Shown here: one piece after another, positions 52,841 through 61,407 of the stretch
Numbering within the stretch: position 1 is the first letter of the stretch
How the letters are laid out: every line of letters starts with the position of its first letter
Assembly: GCF_900155585.1 (NCBI RefSeq)
Contig: NZ_LT707418.1
Location: forward strand, 186,001-250,000
Length of the DNA: 64,000 nt
Source: Aedoeadaptatus urinae
Lineage (GTDB): Bacteria > Bacillota > Clostridia > Tissierellales > Peptoniphilaceae
Direction: 5' to 3'
Program-made: the position numbers and the translations under genes
Notes under the pieces: generated by a model
Databases searched by the model: none
Seen by the model: the letters and a program-made list of their open reading frames with translations, nothing else
Told to the model about the DNA's origin: nothing

Positions 52841-53175
52841 TATTCAACGTCGTCTGCTTCTTCTTCAACATCCTCGAAGCCTTCGTCGTTGGCTTCATGA
52901 TATTCGTCAAAGAAATCATAATCGTCCAGATCGAAGTCATCGTAATCGTCGAAATCATCTTCTTCGTAGACGTAGTCTTCCAATTCGGCCAGGTCTTCTT
53001 CTACGACATCGACGTAGCTTTCCAAATCTTCAAATTTTTCGTCGACGACTTCAGCCAATTCCGCTACGACATCGACGAGTTCCAATAAAATTTGGCCCTC
53101 TTTTGATGTGTCTTCAAGTCCTAATCCATCTGCTAACCCTTGGACATAGGCGATTCGTTGCAAAATGTTTTTCAT
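52840..53175 (-). CDS. CD1247 N-terminal domain protein, highly acidic
   Basis: This 111-residue protein has an N-terminal helix region (MKNILQRIAYVQGLADGLGL) matching the CD1247-type domain found next to efp in clostridia. An extremely Asp/Glu/Tyr-rich second half follows, from about residue 60. The function is unknown. It lies 14 bases after efp and ends at a strong terminator, so the two are cotranscribed. Confidence 0.85.
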   Translation of the reverse strand: MKNILQRIAYVQGLADGLGLEDTSKEGQILLELVDVVAELAEVVDEKFEDLESYVDVVEEDLAELEDYVYEEDDFDDYDDFDLDDYDFFDEYHEANDEGFEDVEEEADDVE

Positions 53176-53189
53176 AGTTGCCTCCTTGG

Positions 53190-53747
53190 CTACACTCTGG
53201 ACATGTATTCGCCGGAACGCGTGTCAATGCGAATAATATCTCCCCGATCGACAAACAAGGGTACAAGTAAAGTGAAACCTGTCTCAACCGTTGCCGCCTT
53301 CGTCGCGCCGGAAGTGGTGTCGCCCTTGACGCCGGGTTCCGTTTCCGTGACCTCTAATTCGACAAAGTTTTCAGGTGTGACGTTAAAAGGCTTGTTTTGA
53401 TAGATTTGGATGGTCGCCATGTCGTTTTCGCGCATAAAGTTCAGCGCATCTTCAACGAAATCTTTTTCGATGGGCATTTGTTCGTAGGTGTCATTGTCCA
53501 TAAAGTAATAAAGCTCGCCGTCGGAATACAAATATTGCATTTGCTTCGTTTCTATAACGGCATTTTCAAACTTTTCCGAGGGGTTGAAGGTGGTTTCCTT
53601 CGCACCGCCGTTTAGAACCGAACGAATTTTTGCGCGCACAAAGGCCGCGCCTTTACCCGGTTTAACGTGTTGAAAATCCACGACTTGGTAGACGTCTCCG
53701 TCCATAACAAAAGTTACACCTTTTCTAAAATCACCAGCTGAGATCAT
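53190..53747 (-). CDS. efp: Elongation factor P
   Basis: EF-P relieves ribosome stalling at polyproline stretches. The 185-residue protein has three beta domains. The tip loop [13 protein letters not shown] carries Lys32, the position modified in many species, and the signature [18 protein letters not shown] region and C-terminal [16 protein letters not shown] are present. No modification enzyme gene is adjacent. Confidence 0.97.
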   Translation of the reverse strand: MISAGDFRKGVTFVMDGDVYQVVDFQHVKPGKGAAFVRAKIRSVLNGGAKETTFNPSEKFENAVIETKQMQYLYSDGELYYFMDNDTYEQMPIEKDFVEDALNFMRENDMATIQIYQNKPFNVTPENFVELEVTETEPGVKGDTTSGATKAATVETGFTLLVPLFVDRGDIIRIDTRSGEYMSRV

Positions 53748-53820
53748 AATTTCCTCCTTAATTGTACTGCGTGTTTATTATATCAAATTGAAAAATAACC
53801 CACAAGATGCGTAGCATCTG

Positions 53821-54723
53821 TTAGTAAAGCTTTTTTAAGCGAAAGCTGTTCGATTGGATGAAGTCGTCGAAAAAGCAAAAGACCTCTTCTACATTGCGAG
53901 GCTGGAAGTTGACGTGGATGGCATCGTCTTTTTCCCCGATCAACAGACCGTCGACGATCATTTGTCCCTCCACCGACGCCCCTTCTTCCCGTATGACGAC
54001 GCCGCGCACGTGAATATCGCCTTTTATGCTCGCGCCTTTTTTCAGCCACAGGACGCCCTTAATGTCCATGGGCACGTCGAGGACCACGGGAGAGGCCACT
54101 TCCCAACGCAACTGAAGGGCGACGGGCGCAAGAGTCGCCCGGGACCCGTCTTCCAATACTTGGATAAAGTTATTGCCTTCCTTCTTCAGAGTCGACGGCT
54201 TGTCCGTCTTCCACCGGCTTGCCCAGTTTTTCGTTTCTTTTAAAAAGCTGTCGGCCAATGTTTTTTGCCACGTATCGTAGACGCCCCGCTCTTTCATTTC
54301 TTTCGTGCTGATGACGCCGTCCGGCTGCTCGAAAATCGGATTCACACCTTTAAACCGAAGGATGGCCTTACTGGGGATGCTCTTGTAGCTTGACTGCACT
54401 TCCAGCTGCACCCGGGTATAGCTCCCCTTTTCGACAAAGGGAGACATTTCCGCTTTTTTCACCGTGCTGGAGTTAAAGGCCGGGGCGGGTAGATCCAATT
54501 TCACCCGATGTTCCACCACATTTACAATCTGTTCTTTTTTTAGTTCTTCCTTGGCTAAGTAGACCAATGACTCGGAGTTGTAGGAGGATTGCTTTTCGTC
54601 CAATTCCGTGCGGAGCAAGAGAAAATTGTCTTCCAGTCGGGAAAAAATGACCAGCGCCAAGAGGCTTATAATAGCAAAAATAAATATCGCCAATAGGGCG
54701 ATGGAACCGCGGCGCTTAGTCAT
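53821..54723 (-). CDS. PilX-like pilus-associated protein with beta-helix repeats
   Basis: The 300-residue protein begins with a basic segment and a membrane helix (residues 6-27) without a prepilin cleavage site, resembling PilX/minor-pilin proteins. The middle is not recognised. Near residues 213-265 there is a run of short hexapeptide-like beta repeats (GVLWLKKGASIKGDIHVRGV and following) similar to bactofilin or other left-handed beta-helix folds. It overlaps the upstream prepilin gene by eight bases and is the last gene of the pseudopilin cluster. Confidence 0.65.
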   Translation of the reverse strand: MTKRRGSIALLAIFIFAIISLLALVIFSRLEDNFLLLRTELDEKQSSYNSESLVYLAKEELKKEQIVNVVEHRVKLDLPAPAFNSSTVKKAEMSPFVEKGSYTRVQLEVQSSYKSIPSKAILRFKGVNPIFEQPDGVISTKEMKERGVYDTWQKTLADSFLKETKNWASRWKTDKPSTLKKEGNNFIQVLEDGSRATLAPVALQLRWEVASPVVLDVPMDIKGVLWLKKGASIKGDIHVRGVVIREEGASVEGQMIVDGLLIGEKDDAIHVNFQPRNVEEVFCFFDDFIQSNSFRLKKLY

Positions 54724-55237
54724 ATCTGCCTCGCAAGGCGACGACTCGTTCGCTTTCTTTTCCCCGTTTCATGTAAATGCGCAAGCACTCGCCCTCCCGT
54801 GTGAATTTTAAATCGTCGACGCCTTCAAGGATGACGGTGCGCGTGCCTTTGGTTAATATCACTCTTCCCTTATCGTATTTAAGATGATCGTGATCGGCGT
54901 ATCGTGACAAGGTGCCGTCTTTAAGCAGATAGGATACGATTTTGTGACCGTCTTCTCCCTTTTCACGCACATAAAATTGCACGGCCCGATCTTGAATTTG
55001 ATAGATCTCGTCGGCCGCCAACAGCTCGTCGATCATGGAGTTCATAGCAAATGTAACGTCGTTGTCCCTATTGATTCGCTTGCCGAATGTACTCGCGCCA
55101 TAAAGACCGCTTAAAAGGATTTGGCTTAAGAGAACGACGATAATAGAACCGATGGCCATGGCCAAGAGCAGCTCAAGGAGTGTAAAGGCTCTTTTTCGGC
55201 CTGAGCGCCACAAGTATCTGCTTCCCGCTTTCGGCAT
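54716..55237 (-). CDS. Prepilin-type protein (PilW/GspJ-like)
   Basis: The 173-residue protein has a basic leader and the type IV prepilin cleavage/methylation site RKRA-FTLLEL at about residues 14-22, followed by a hydrophobic helix. The ATG at 55237 follows a GTGGAGGTG site inside the preceding gene; a TTG at 55213 is a second choice. The later part has pilin-like short strands. It overlaps its upstream neighbour by 65 bases, an unusually long overlap. Confidence 0.8.
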   Translation of the reverse strand: MPKAGSRYLWRSGRKRAFTLLELLLAMAIGSIIVVLLSQILLSGLYGASTFGKRINRDNDVTFAMNSMIDELLAADEIYQIQDRAVQFYVREKGEDGHKIVSYLLKDGTLSRYADHDHLKYDKGRVILTKGTRTVILEGVDDLKFTREGECLRIYMKRGKESERVVALRGRYD

Positions 55238-55490
55238 CGAACACCTCCACTTTTTCCAGACGGGCGTCGTAGTCGCTAATCCGCACGTCCATTCCCTCTT
55301 TCGTGCGATCCTCATAAGCCATGTAGGATTCCATGGTATCGCTCGCCCGATCCAATTTGTTTCTCTTTCCCTCCTGGGCGCTGAGCTGCTTAGAGCTTCC
55401 ACCCAAAAAAGCGCTCAGCATGACGGTGATCAGTCCGACGATGGCCACGGCCACCATCACCTCCAATAAGGTGAAGCTACTCTTTTTCAT
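55173..55490 (-). CDS. Prepilin-type protein (PilV/GspI-like)
   Basis: This 105-residue protein starts at 55490 with MKKSS-FTLLEVMVAVAIVG, a canonical prepilin peptidase site and hydrophobic helix. A short, mostly polar domain follows. It is probably a minor pseudopilin. The start overlaps the previous prepilin gene by 14 bases. Confidence 0.82.
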   Translation of the reverse strand: MKKSSFTLLEVMVAVAIVGLITVMLSAFLGGSSKQLSAQEGKRNKLDRASDTMESYMAYEDRTKEGMDVRISDYDARLEKVEVFDAESGKQILVALRPKKSLYTP

Positions 55491-55920
55491 TGGCTTTCTC
55501 CATTCGAATGCGACCGTTAACGGGCGCCACGATGACATAATAGACCGTCTTTCCCACCTGAAAAGTCACGGTGCCGCTGTTGGACGGCCGCCCGGAGGGA
55601 CTGAAGGTAAAGCTCGGCAATTTATTTGCCGTCGAATACTTTACAAGTTTTAACTCCTCTTCGTAGGGCACGGTTTTCGTCTTTTCTCCGTTTTCCAAGG
55701 CATAGGCCTCTGCGGAAAAAGTCATGGTCGTCTCTTTTCGTTGGGCCATGGCTCGGTGCCTCAGATCGCTCAACTCACCGGTCATGGTATGAATTTGGCG
55801 TTCAGCTTTAAATCGCCGAACGCCATTCAGACCCAAGACCCCGATGGCGATAAGCACCGCCACGATTGCGACGACGCATATCAGTTCCACGAGGGTCATG
55901 GCATTGCATTTATTTTTCAT
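55477..55920 (-). CDS. Prepilin-type protein (GspH/FimT-like)
   Basis: The 147-residue protein has a short leader and the prepilin site NA-MTLVELICVV, where Met replaces the usual Phe. A helix to about residue 40 and a beta-rich C-terminal domain with FSPSGRPSNSGTVTF follow, a pattern of GspH/FimT minor pseudopilins. It overlaps the PilO-like gene upstream by 11 bases. Confidence 0.82.
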   Translation of the reverse strand: MKNKCNAMTLVELICVVAIVAVLIAIGVLGLNGVRRFKAERQIHTMTGELSDLRHRAMAQRKETTMTFSAEAYALENGEKTKTVPYEEELKLVKYSTANKLPSFTFSPSGRPSNSGTVTFQVGKTVYYVIVAPVNGRIRMEKANEKE

Positions 55921-57313
55921 GGGAAAGGATTTGAACGTTTTTCAGGTTAATCGATTCCTGAACCGCTCCCCCGTCCATAAAGGTGTAGCGTATTTGATTG
56001 GCTCGGATGGTTCCGTCCATACCGTTTAAGGGGAAGAACAGTCGGCTGTAGCCGTCGTTTAAATCAATTTTTCTCGAAGCCAAAACTTCTTTGCTGTTGC
56101 CCGCAAGATCGGCCAAGATCAAGCTGAAGTTGCCGGCGGTTTTAGTCGTAGTCGGTATATCGATGCTGAATTCATAGCCGTTTTTCGGCAAGTAGATTCC
56201 GCCCGTGTCCAAATTAATGACGCGTTTCAGCCCTTCGGCCCCTTGATCACGTTGCGGAGTTTCGAATTTTACGGCGAGCACTTGATCTTTCTTTTCCACA
56301 GGCTTATCCGTATTTGTATTCCCTTGCGGCTCGCAGGTCACGGGCAGTCCGTCGACTGTCGATGCGGATATGACGGTATCCAAGATGGAATAGGTGCTTA
56401 CGGCCGGAGCCAAGTAAACTCTTTCAGGCATCCTCGGCGGCGTTTCCGATTGAGGCTTGACCTGAGGCTTTGCCTGTGGCTGCGCTTGCGGCTTTGGTGC
56501 AGGCGTCTTTGCCGCAGGTGTCGCGGGCTTCGACGGCGTCGCAGGCGTCGTCGAAGCAGAAGGATATCTCGGCGTCCAGCTCGACGACGAGCTGCCGGAG
56601 GAATAGTAGCCGCTTCCGGATGATGTGGACGGCGTGGAGGGCGCGGTGCTTCCCGTACCCGGCGTGGCCGTTGTATCCGGCGCCGTAGGTTGTGCCGCTT
56701 CCGGAGCTTGAGTGTCAAAGGTTTTCGATGCCAGACTGTTGTCCACGATTTCGTAGGGAACCGACAAGCGTATGGATGAGGATTCCACGTCGGAAGGATC
56801 TCGATTGTAGCTGATGGAATCGATGTTCAGCTTGTAGGACACGCCTTGAAGGGTTTCAAGGTATTGGCTCAGGGTATCGGTAGAGCCGTAGTGATCAACC
56901 ACTAAGTTCATGAGACCCGAATTTTCGCCGTCCGGTACCACTTCTTCACTGGTAATTTCCACATTGGGATCCGATGCAATATCGTTGGCAATGGCTTGTT
57001 CCACTTCCGTCTCTTTCAACGTGGTTTTTTCGTCGGCATAAGCACCGCCCGGGCCTTCCTGAGCGTGTGCCACGGAAGGTGTGGCCTTTAATGCCGCCTT
57101 CAGCGCTTCCTGTTGTGCCAAGGGCGCGTGAATAAAGGCGCCGTAGCCCGTGCCCGATGCCGCGAGAATTAATACGGCAGCTAAGGCCGCCTGTTCTTTT
57201 TTCGAAAAATTACCTTGTTTTATTCGACTGAGTGTATCCTTTAAAAATGGTTTCATTTCGCTGTTACGTTCGGGAATGTCCCCCTTGCGAGAAGTTAAAA
57301 AATCTAATTTCAC
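55910..57313 (-). CDS. PilO-like pilus assembly protein with Pro/Ser/Thr linker
   Basis: I start this protein at the GTG at 57313, which follows GAGGTGAT; it then has 467 residues. It has a cytosolic segment, one membrane helix near 42-60, and an external domain at about 100-205. That domain contains QYLETLQGVSYKLNIDSISY and resembles the PilO/PilN ferredoxin-like fold. A long linker rich in Pro, Ser, Thr, Ala, Lys and Gln (about 210-310) leads to a C-terminal beta domain. It heads the pseudopilin cluster. No pilus motor genes (PilB, PilC, PilM) are present nearby. Confidence 0.6.
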   Translation of the reverse strand: MKLDFLTSRKGDIPERNSEMKPFLKDTLSRIKQGNFSKKEQAALAAVLILAASGTGYGAFIHAPLAQQEALKAALKATPSVAHAQEGPGGAYADEKTTLKETEVEQAIANDIASDPNVEITSEEVVPDGENSGLMNLVVDHYGSTDTLSQYLETLQGVSYKLNIDSISYNRDPSDVESSSIRLSVPYEIVDNSLASKTFDTQAPEAAQPTAPDTTATPGTGSTAPSTPSTSSGSGYYSSGSSSSSWTPRYPSASTTPATPSKPATPAAKTPAPKPQAQPQAKPQVKPQSETPPRMPERVYLAPAVSTYSILDTVISASTVDGLPVTCEPQGNTNTDKPVEKKDQVLAVKFETPQRDQGAEGLKRVINLDTGGIYLPKNGYEFSIDIPTTTKTAGNFSLILADLAGNSKEVLASRKIDLNDGYSRLFFPLNGMDGTIRANQIRYTFMDGGAVQESINLKNVQILSHEK

Positions 57314-57384
57314 ACCATCACCTCTTCCGATTATTGTATCAAAGGGCATCTGCCCTGTCGATGGAATTTCCGTGAAATTAGAAC

Positions 57385-57422
57385 AAAAAAGAGCCTGCGG
57401 TGCAAGCTCTTCTTTTAAAAAA
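57385..57422 (-). terminator. Terminator after the SGNH hydrolase gene
   Basis: The minus strand folds AAGAGCTTGC with GCAGGCTCTT around a short loop, followed by TTTTTT. It separates the hydrolase from the pseudopilin operon. Confidence 0.85.
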
Positions 57423-57948
57423 TATTTTCCTCCATGCCGTACTCGTACACGGCATGGGCAATCAGCCCGTGACCTTCAGGCGTCAAGTGGATGCCGTCGA
57501 TATAAAGGGTCGGGTCTTTTGGGATCACGGGATCCAAATGCAGACCCTCCGCTTTTTCGTTAAGCTCCTTTAGCTTTTCCTGAAGAGAGTGGATCATATT
57601 GAGCCCGACAAAGAGCTCCTCCTCCACGATGACCGGCGTCGGCGGCAAAATAATCAGACAGCGTGCGCCGGCTTTTTTTGCGTAGGCCTTTAGGCTCTCG
57701 TAAGACGCCATGACCTGCGCCACGGTGCCTTCGCCTATAAAGTCGTTGGCGCCGCCTAAGACCAGAAGCACGTCCCCCGACTCGAGAGTCGGCGGGTACT
57801 CGGAAAGCTCCGTAATCCATGCGCCGTTCATGCCTAAATTGGCAATGGGACGGTTCAGAAGCTTTTCCAGTCGACTGACCCAGCACTGATCGTAGTCCAC
57901 GCCATAGCCTGCCACATAGGAATCGCCGAGGGCAAAGATTTTAGTCAA
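57415..57948 (-). CDS. SGNH/GDSL-type hydrolase
   Basis: The 177-residue esterase-like protein has the block I nucleophile LGDSYVAGYG near residue 8, block III LGGANDF near 66 and block V DGIHLTPEGH near 157. The catalytic Ser, Gly, Asn and His are therefore all present. There is no signal peptide, so it is probably cytosolic (thioesterase or lysophospholipase-like). It overlaps the end of thrS by eight bases. Confidence 0.9.
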   Translation of the reverse strand: MTKIFALGDSYVAGYGVDYDQCWVSRLEKLLNRPIANLGMNGAWITELSEYPPTLESGDVLLVLGGANDFIGEGTVAQVMASYESLKAYAKKAGARCLIILPPTPVIVEEELFVGLNMIHSLQEKLKELNEKAEGLHLDPVIPKDPTLYIDGIHLTPEGHGLIAHAVYEYGMEENIF

Positions 57949-59845
57949 TTTTTTTGCTTTCGATTTCGGCCTTCAATTCACCTAAGAAGTCCTTGAGGTC
58001 CACGTCGCTGCGTTCTTCGCCGTTGCGGTTACGAACGGAGATCTTTCCGCTTTCCACTTCTTTTTCGCCGACGATAACCATGTAGTTGACCCGTTCCATT
58101 TGTGCATCGCGGATCTTCTTGCCGATCTTTTCGTTGCGTTCGTCGTATTCGGCGCGAATGCCGGCATCGGATAATTCTTTGGTTACCTTTAAAGCGTAGT
58201 CTTCGAACTTTTCGCTGATGGGAAGCACTTTAACTTGTACCGGTGCGAGCCACAAGGGGAATTTACCGGCGAAGTGTTCGACTAAGATACCGAAGAACCG
58301 TTCCATGGAGCCCATGAGGGCGCGGTGGCTCATAACCGGTTGTTTCTTTTCGCCGTTCTCGTCGATATAGGTCAGCTCGAAGCTTTGGGGCATTTGGAAA
58401 TCCAATTGAATGGTGCCGCATTGCCAGGTACGACCGATGGCATCGCGAAGGTGGAAGTCGATTTTCGGTCCGTAGAACGCGCCGTCGCCTTCGTTGATTT
58501 CGTAGTCCATGCCCTTGCTGTCCAAGGCCTTTTTCAGTGCGTCGATGGCCATATCCCATTGCTCGTCAGTGCCCATGCTGTCTTCCGGACGGGTGGACAG
58601 TTCCACCGAATAGTCGAAGCCGAAGGTGTTGTATAATTCGTCGGCCAAGTCGATGAGCTTAATTACTTCTTCTTGAATTTGGCTGGGAAGCATGAACACA
58701 TGGGCATCGTCTTGAGTGAAGGTACGAACTCTGAACAGGCCGTGGAGAGCACCGGAAAGCTCGTGCCGGTGCACTTGACCGAATTCCATGAGCTTAATGG
58801 GGAAGTCTCTGTAAGAGTGCATGGATTGTTCGTAAACCAAAATGGATCCCGGACAGTTCATGGGCTTAATGGCGTAGTCTTCGCCATCGATTTTGGTGAA
58901 GTACATATTGTCGCGGTAGTGATCCCAGTGACCGGAACGGTGCCACAGGTCTTCGTTTAAGATCATCGGCGTTTTGATTTCGCCGTAGCCTCGCTCGATT
59001 TGCAGCTTGCGCCAGAAGGTTTCAAGCTCGTTGCGTACGAGCATGCCCTTCGGGTGGAAGAAGGGGAAGCCCGGGCCTTCGTCGCGGAAGCTGAACAGAT
59101 CCAGCTCGCGACCGATCTTTCTGTGGTCGCGGCGTTTCGCTTCTTCCAGGCGTTCCAGATATTCGTCTAATTCTTTTTTCTTCGGGAAGGAAATGCCGTA
59201 AATCCGTTGCAGCATTTTATTCTTTTCGTCGCCGCGCCAGTAAGCGCCGGCAATGGAGGTCAGCTTCACGGCCTTAATGTCCTTCACATTTTCCAAATGG
59301 GGTCCGCGACACAGATCCACATAGTCGCCTAATGTGTAGATGGAAATTTCTTCATCGGCGGGCAGATCTTCGATGAGCTCGATTTTGTAGGGCTCGTCTT
59401 TAAAAAGCTCTTCCGCTTCAGCTTTTGAAAGGACTTTTCTTTCGAAAACCGGGCCTTCTTTCACGATGGCCTTCATTTCGTGTTCGATTTTTTCCAGATC
59501 GTCGGTGTTTAATTGCTCTTCCAAATCGATGTCGTAATAAAAACCGTTTTCGATGGACGGACCGATGGCAAATTTCGTATTGGGCCACAGGCGCTTGATG
59601 GCATAGGCCATTAAGTGAGCCGTGGAGTGCCAGAAAATTTGCTTCCCTTCGTCGTCGTCGAATTTAACGACCTTCAAGGTGCCGTCTTCGTCGACAAAAT
59701 CGTGTTTTCCTAAAATAACGCCGTTGTAAACACAGCCGACGCTGGCCCGTTCCAAGCCTTCCGAAATATCGGCGATTAATTCTTTTACAGACTTCTTCGA
59801 TTCGTATTCTTTTACACTTCCGTCAGGGTACGTAACTTTGAACAT
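57941..59845 (-). CDS. thrS: Threonyl-tRNA synthetase
   Basis: ThrRS charges tRNA-Thr and edits mis-acylated Ser. The protein (634 residues from the second of two adjacent ATGs, better spaced from GAGGTG) has an N-terminal TGS domain (about 1-60). An editing domain with HSTAHLMAYA follows, then a class II catalytic core with the zinc Cys in MNCPGSILVYEQ and RVRTFTQDDAHVF, and an anticodon-binding domain. A T-box leader controls it. It overlaps the SGNH gene. Confidence 0.98.
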   Translation of the reverse strand: MFKVTYPDGSVKEYESKKSVKELIADISEGLERASVGCVYNGVILGKHDFVDEDGTLKVVKFDDDEGKQIFWHSTAHLMAYAIKRLWPNTKFAIGPSIENGFYYDIDLEEQLNTDDLEKIEHEMKAIVKEGPVFERKVLSKAEAEELFKDEPYKIELIEDLPADEEISIYTLGDYVDLCRGPHLENVKDIKAVKLTSIAGAYWRGDEKNKMLQRIYGISFPKKKELDEYLERLEEAKRRDHRKIGRELDLFSFRDEGPGFPFFHPKGMLVRNELETFWRKLQIERGYGEIKTPMILNEDLWHRSGHWDHYRDNMYFTKIDGEDYAIKPMNCPGSILVYEQSMHSYRDFPIKLMEFGQVHRHELSGALHGLFRVRTFTQDDAHVFMLPSQIQEEVIKLIDLADELYNTFGFDYSVELSTRPEDSMGTDEQWDMAIDALKKALDSKGMDYEINEGDGAFYGPKIDFHLRDAIGRTWQCGTIQLDFQMPQSFELTYIDENGEKKQPVMSHRALMGSMERFFGILVEHFAGKFPLWLAPVQVKVLPISEKFEDYALKVTKELSDAGIRAEYDERNEKIGKKIRDAQMERVNYMVIVGEKEVESGKISVRNRNGEERSDVDLKDFLGELKAEIESKKID

Positions 59846-59848
59846 CAT

Positions 59849-60042
59849 TCACCTCATTAAAAAAACCGACCGTCCCCAAAAGGACGATCGGTACCGTGGT
59901 TCCACCTTCATTGCTTCTCAAAACATGTAACACCTGTTAAGCGCTGCCGATTAAGGCAGACGTCGGGGTTGGTTTTCCACAAAGTAAGAGCTTTCACCGT
60001 CCTCTTTCGCTAAGGGTTTGTGTACTCGTCCCTTCATTCATG
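59849..60042 (-). promoter_or_regulatory. T-box riboswitch, threonine type
   Basis: The roughly 190-base leader of thrS contains the T-box GGTGGAACCACGG near 59891-59903, which pairs in the antiterminator. It competes with a terminator at about 59864-59895 (GGACGATCGGT versus ACCGACCGTCC region, then T7). Stem I forms CACAAA with TTTGTG around a distal AAGAG/CTCTT hairpin. On its 3' side AAAACCA offers the specifier codon ACC (59973-59971), matching threonine. An AGTA motif lies opposite. Uncharged tRNA-Thr should promote readthrough. Confidence 0.9.
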
Positions 60043-60048
60043 CTAAGA

Positions 60049-60077
60049 AGTATAGCAGATTCCTGTTTCTTTTGCAA
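60049..60077 (-). promoter_or_regulatory. thrS promoter
   Basis: The minus strand has -35 TTGCAA (60077-60072), a 17-base spacer ending in TGC, and -10 TATACT (60054-60049). Transcription should start near 60042, giving the T-box leader. Confidence 0.75.
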
Positions 60078-60090
60078 GACGATTTGCCTG

Positions 60091-61407
60091 TTAGGCATTT
60101 TTCTTTAAAACATCGATCATTTCATCCACGGTCATGGCTTTCTCTTCCCCGGTTTTCATATCGCGAAGCTTCGGCATGTGACTCTCCACCTCCGATTGAC
60201 CGAGGACGATGGCATAGGCCACATTTAAGTGGTCGGCGTATTTAAATTTCTTGCCGATTTTCCCCGACTCGCCGTAGAAAATACAGCGGACGCCTGCATC
60301 TCTCAAGGTCTTTAAGAGGCGTAGCCCTTCTTCTTTCGTTTCATCGAAGGGAATGATCAAGCAATCCGACGCCTTGTCGTCGTAATTCTTTAAAAGACCC
60401 GCTTCGTTCAGCTGATAGTACAGGCGGGACAAACCGATAGAAATGCCGACGCCGGGCAGCTGTTGATTGGTGTAGTGGCCGGCGAGATTGTCGTAGCGAC
60501 CGCCGCTGCAGACGGAGCCTATGGAGGGGTAGTCGTCTAAAATGGTTTCATACACCGTACCCGTGTAGTAGTCCAGACCCCGGGCAATTTTCATGTCGGG
60601 GATCATATTCTTGTCCGACACGCCGAGGGTGCGGGCGATGGCGAAGACTTCTTTCAATTCACTGACGCCGGTCTTAAATTCCTCATCCTCCACGTCCATG
60701 GCATCCAATGCGGTGAAGACCTCGTCGGTGGTGCCGGTAATGTCGATAAATGCCGCGATTTTTTCTACGGCATCGTCCGCCAGACCGATTTTAAAAAGCT
60801 CTTCCTTCACCGAATCCACGCCGATTTTATCCACCTTGTCCACGATGCGAAGCACTTCTTGGGAATCATCGATGCCAAGAGCGCGGTAGAAGCCGTTTAA
60901 TATGCGGCGGTTGTTCATGTGAATGGTAAAGGCCTCGAAGCCCAAGTCTTGGAAGGTTTTGGCAATGATCGAAGGAATTTCGCCGTCGTTAAAGAGGGAC
61001 AGCTTGCCGTTTCCGATGATGTCGATATCGCATTGATAGAATTCGCGGAATCGACCCTTTTGCGCCCGCTCGCCTCGATACACCTTGCCGATGTGGTAAC
61101 GACGGAAGGGAAAGCTTAAACCGCTGTAGTGCTGAGCGACGTAGCGTGCCAAGGGCACGGTAAGGTCGAAACGCATGGCGATGTCCGTGGATCCCTTTTT
61201 AAAGGCGTAGACTTGTTTCTCCGTTTCGCCGCCGCCCTTTGCCAGGAGGACTTCCTGTTTTTCCAAGACCGGCGTGTCGATGGGCAAAAAGCCTTTCTCT
61301 TCGTAATTTTTGCGAATGATATCTTTCATGCGATTAAAGACCAATTGGTCTTTCGGTAACAATTCCATAAAGCCCGGCAATGTGGACGGTTGTACGATCT
61401 GTGTCAT
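60091..61407 (-). CDS. hisS: Histidyl-tRNA synthetase
   Basis: HisRS charges tRNA-His. The 438-residue class II enzyme has motif 2 region FRRYHIGKVYRGERAQKGRFREF and the His-specific RGLDYYTGTVYE. SVCSGGRYDNLAG and a C-terminal anticodon-binding domain follow. It overlaps the SpoU methyltransferase gene by four bases. The thrS promoter lies between it and thrS, so thrS is separately controlled. Confidence 0.97.
   Translation of the reverse strand: MTQIVQPSTLPGFMELLPKDQLVFNRMKDIIRKNYEEKGFLPIDTPVLEKQEVLLAKGGGETEKQVYAFKKGSTDIAMRFDLTVPLARYVAQHYSGLSFPFRRYHIGKVYRGERAQKGRFREFYQCDIDIIGNGKLSLFNDGEIPSIIAKTFQDLGFEAFTIHMNNRRILNGFYRALGIDDSQEVLRIVDKVDKIGVDSVKEELFKIGLADDAVEKIAAFIDITGTTDEVFTALDAMDVEDEEFKTGVSELKEVFAIARTLGVSDKNMIPDMKIARGLDYYTGTVYETILDDYPSIGSVCSGGRYDNLAGHYTNQQLPGVGISIGLSRLYYQLNEAGLLKNYDDKASDCLIIPFDETKEEGLRLLKTLRDAGVRCIFYGESGKIGKKFKYADHLNVAYAIVLGQSEVESHMPKLRDMKTGEEKAMTVDEMIDVLKKNA

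Noticed and set aside
53802-53820. Hairpin AGATGC-GTA-GCATCT as a terminator between the pilin cluster and efp
   Set aside because: The stem is short and is not followed by a T run on the minus strand.
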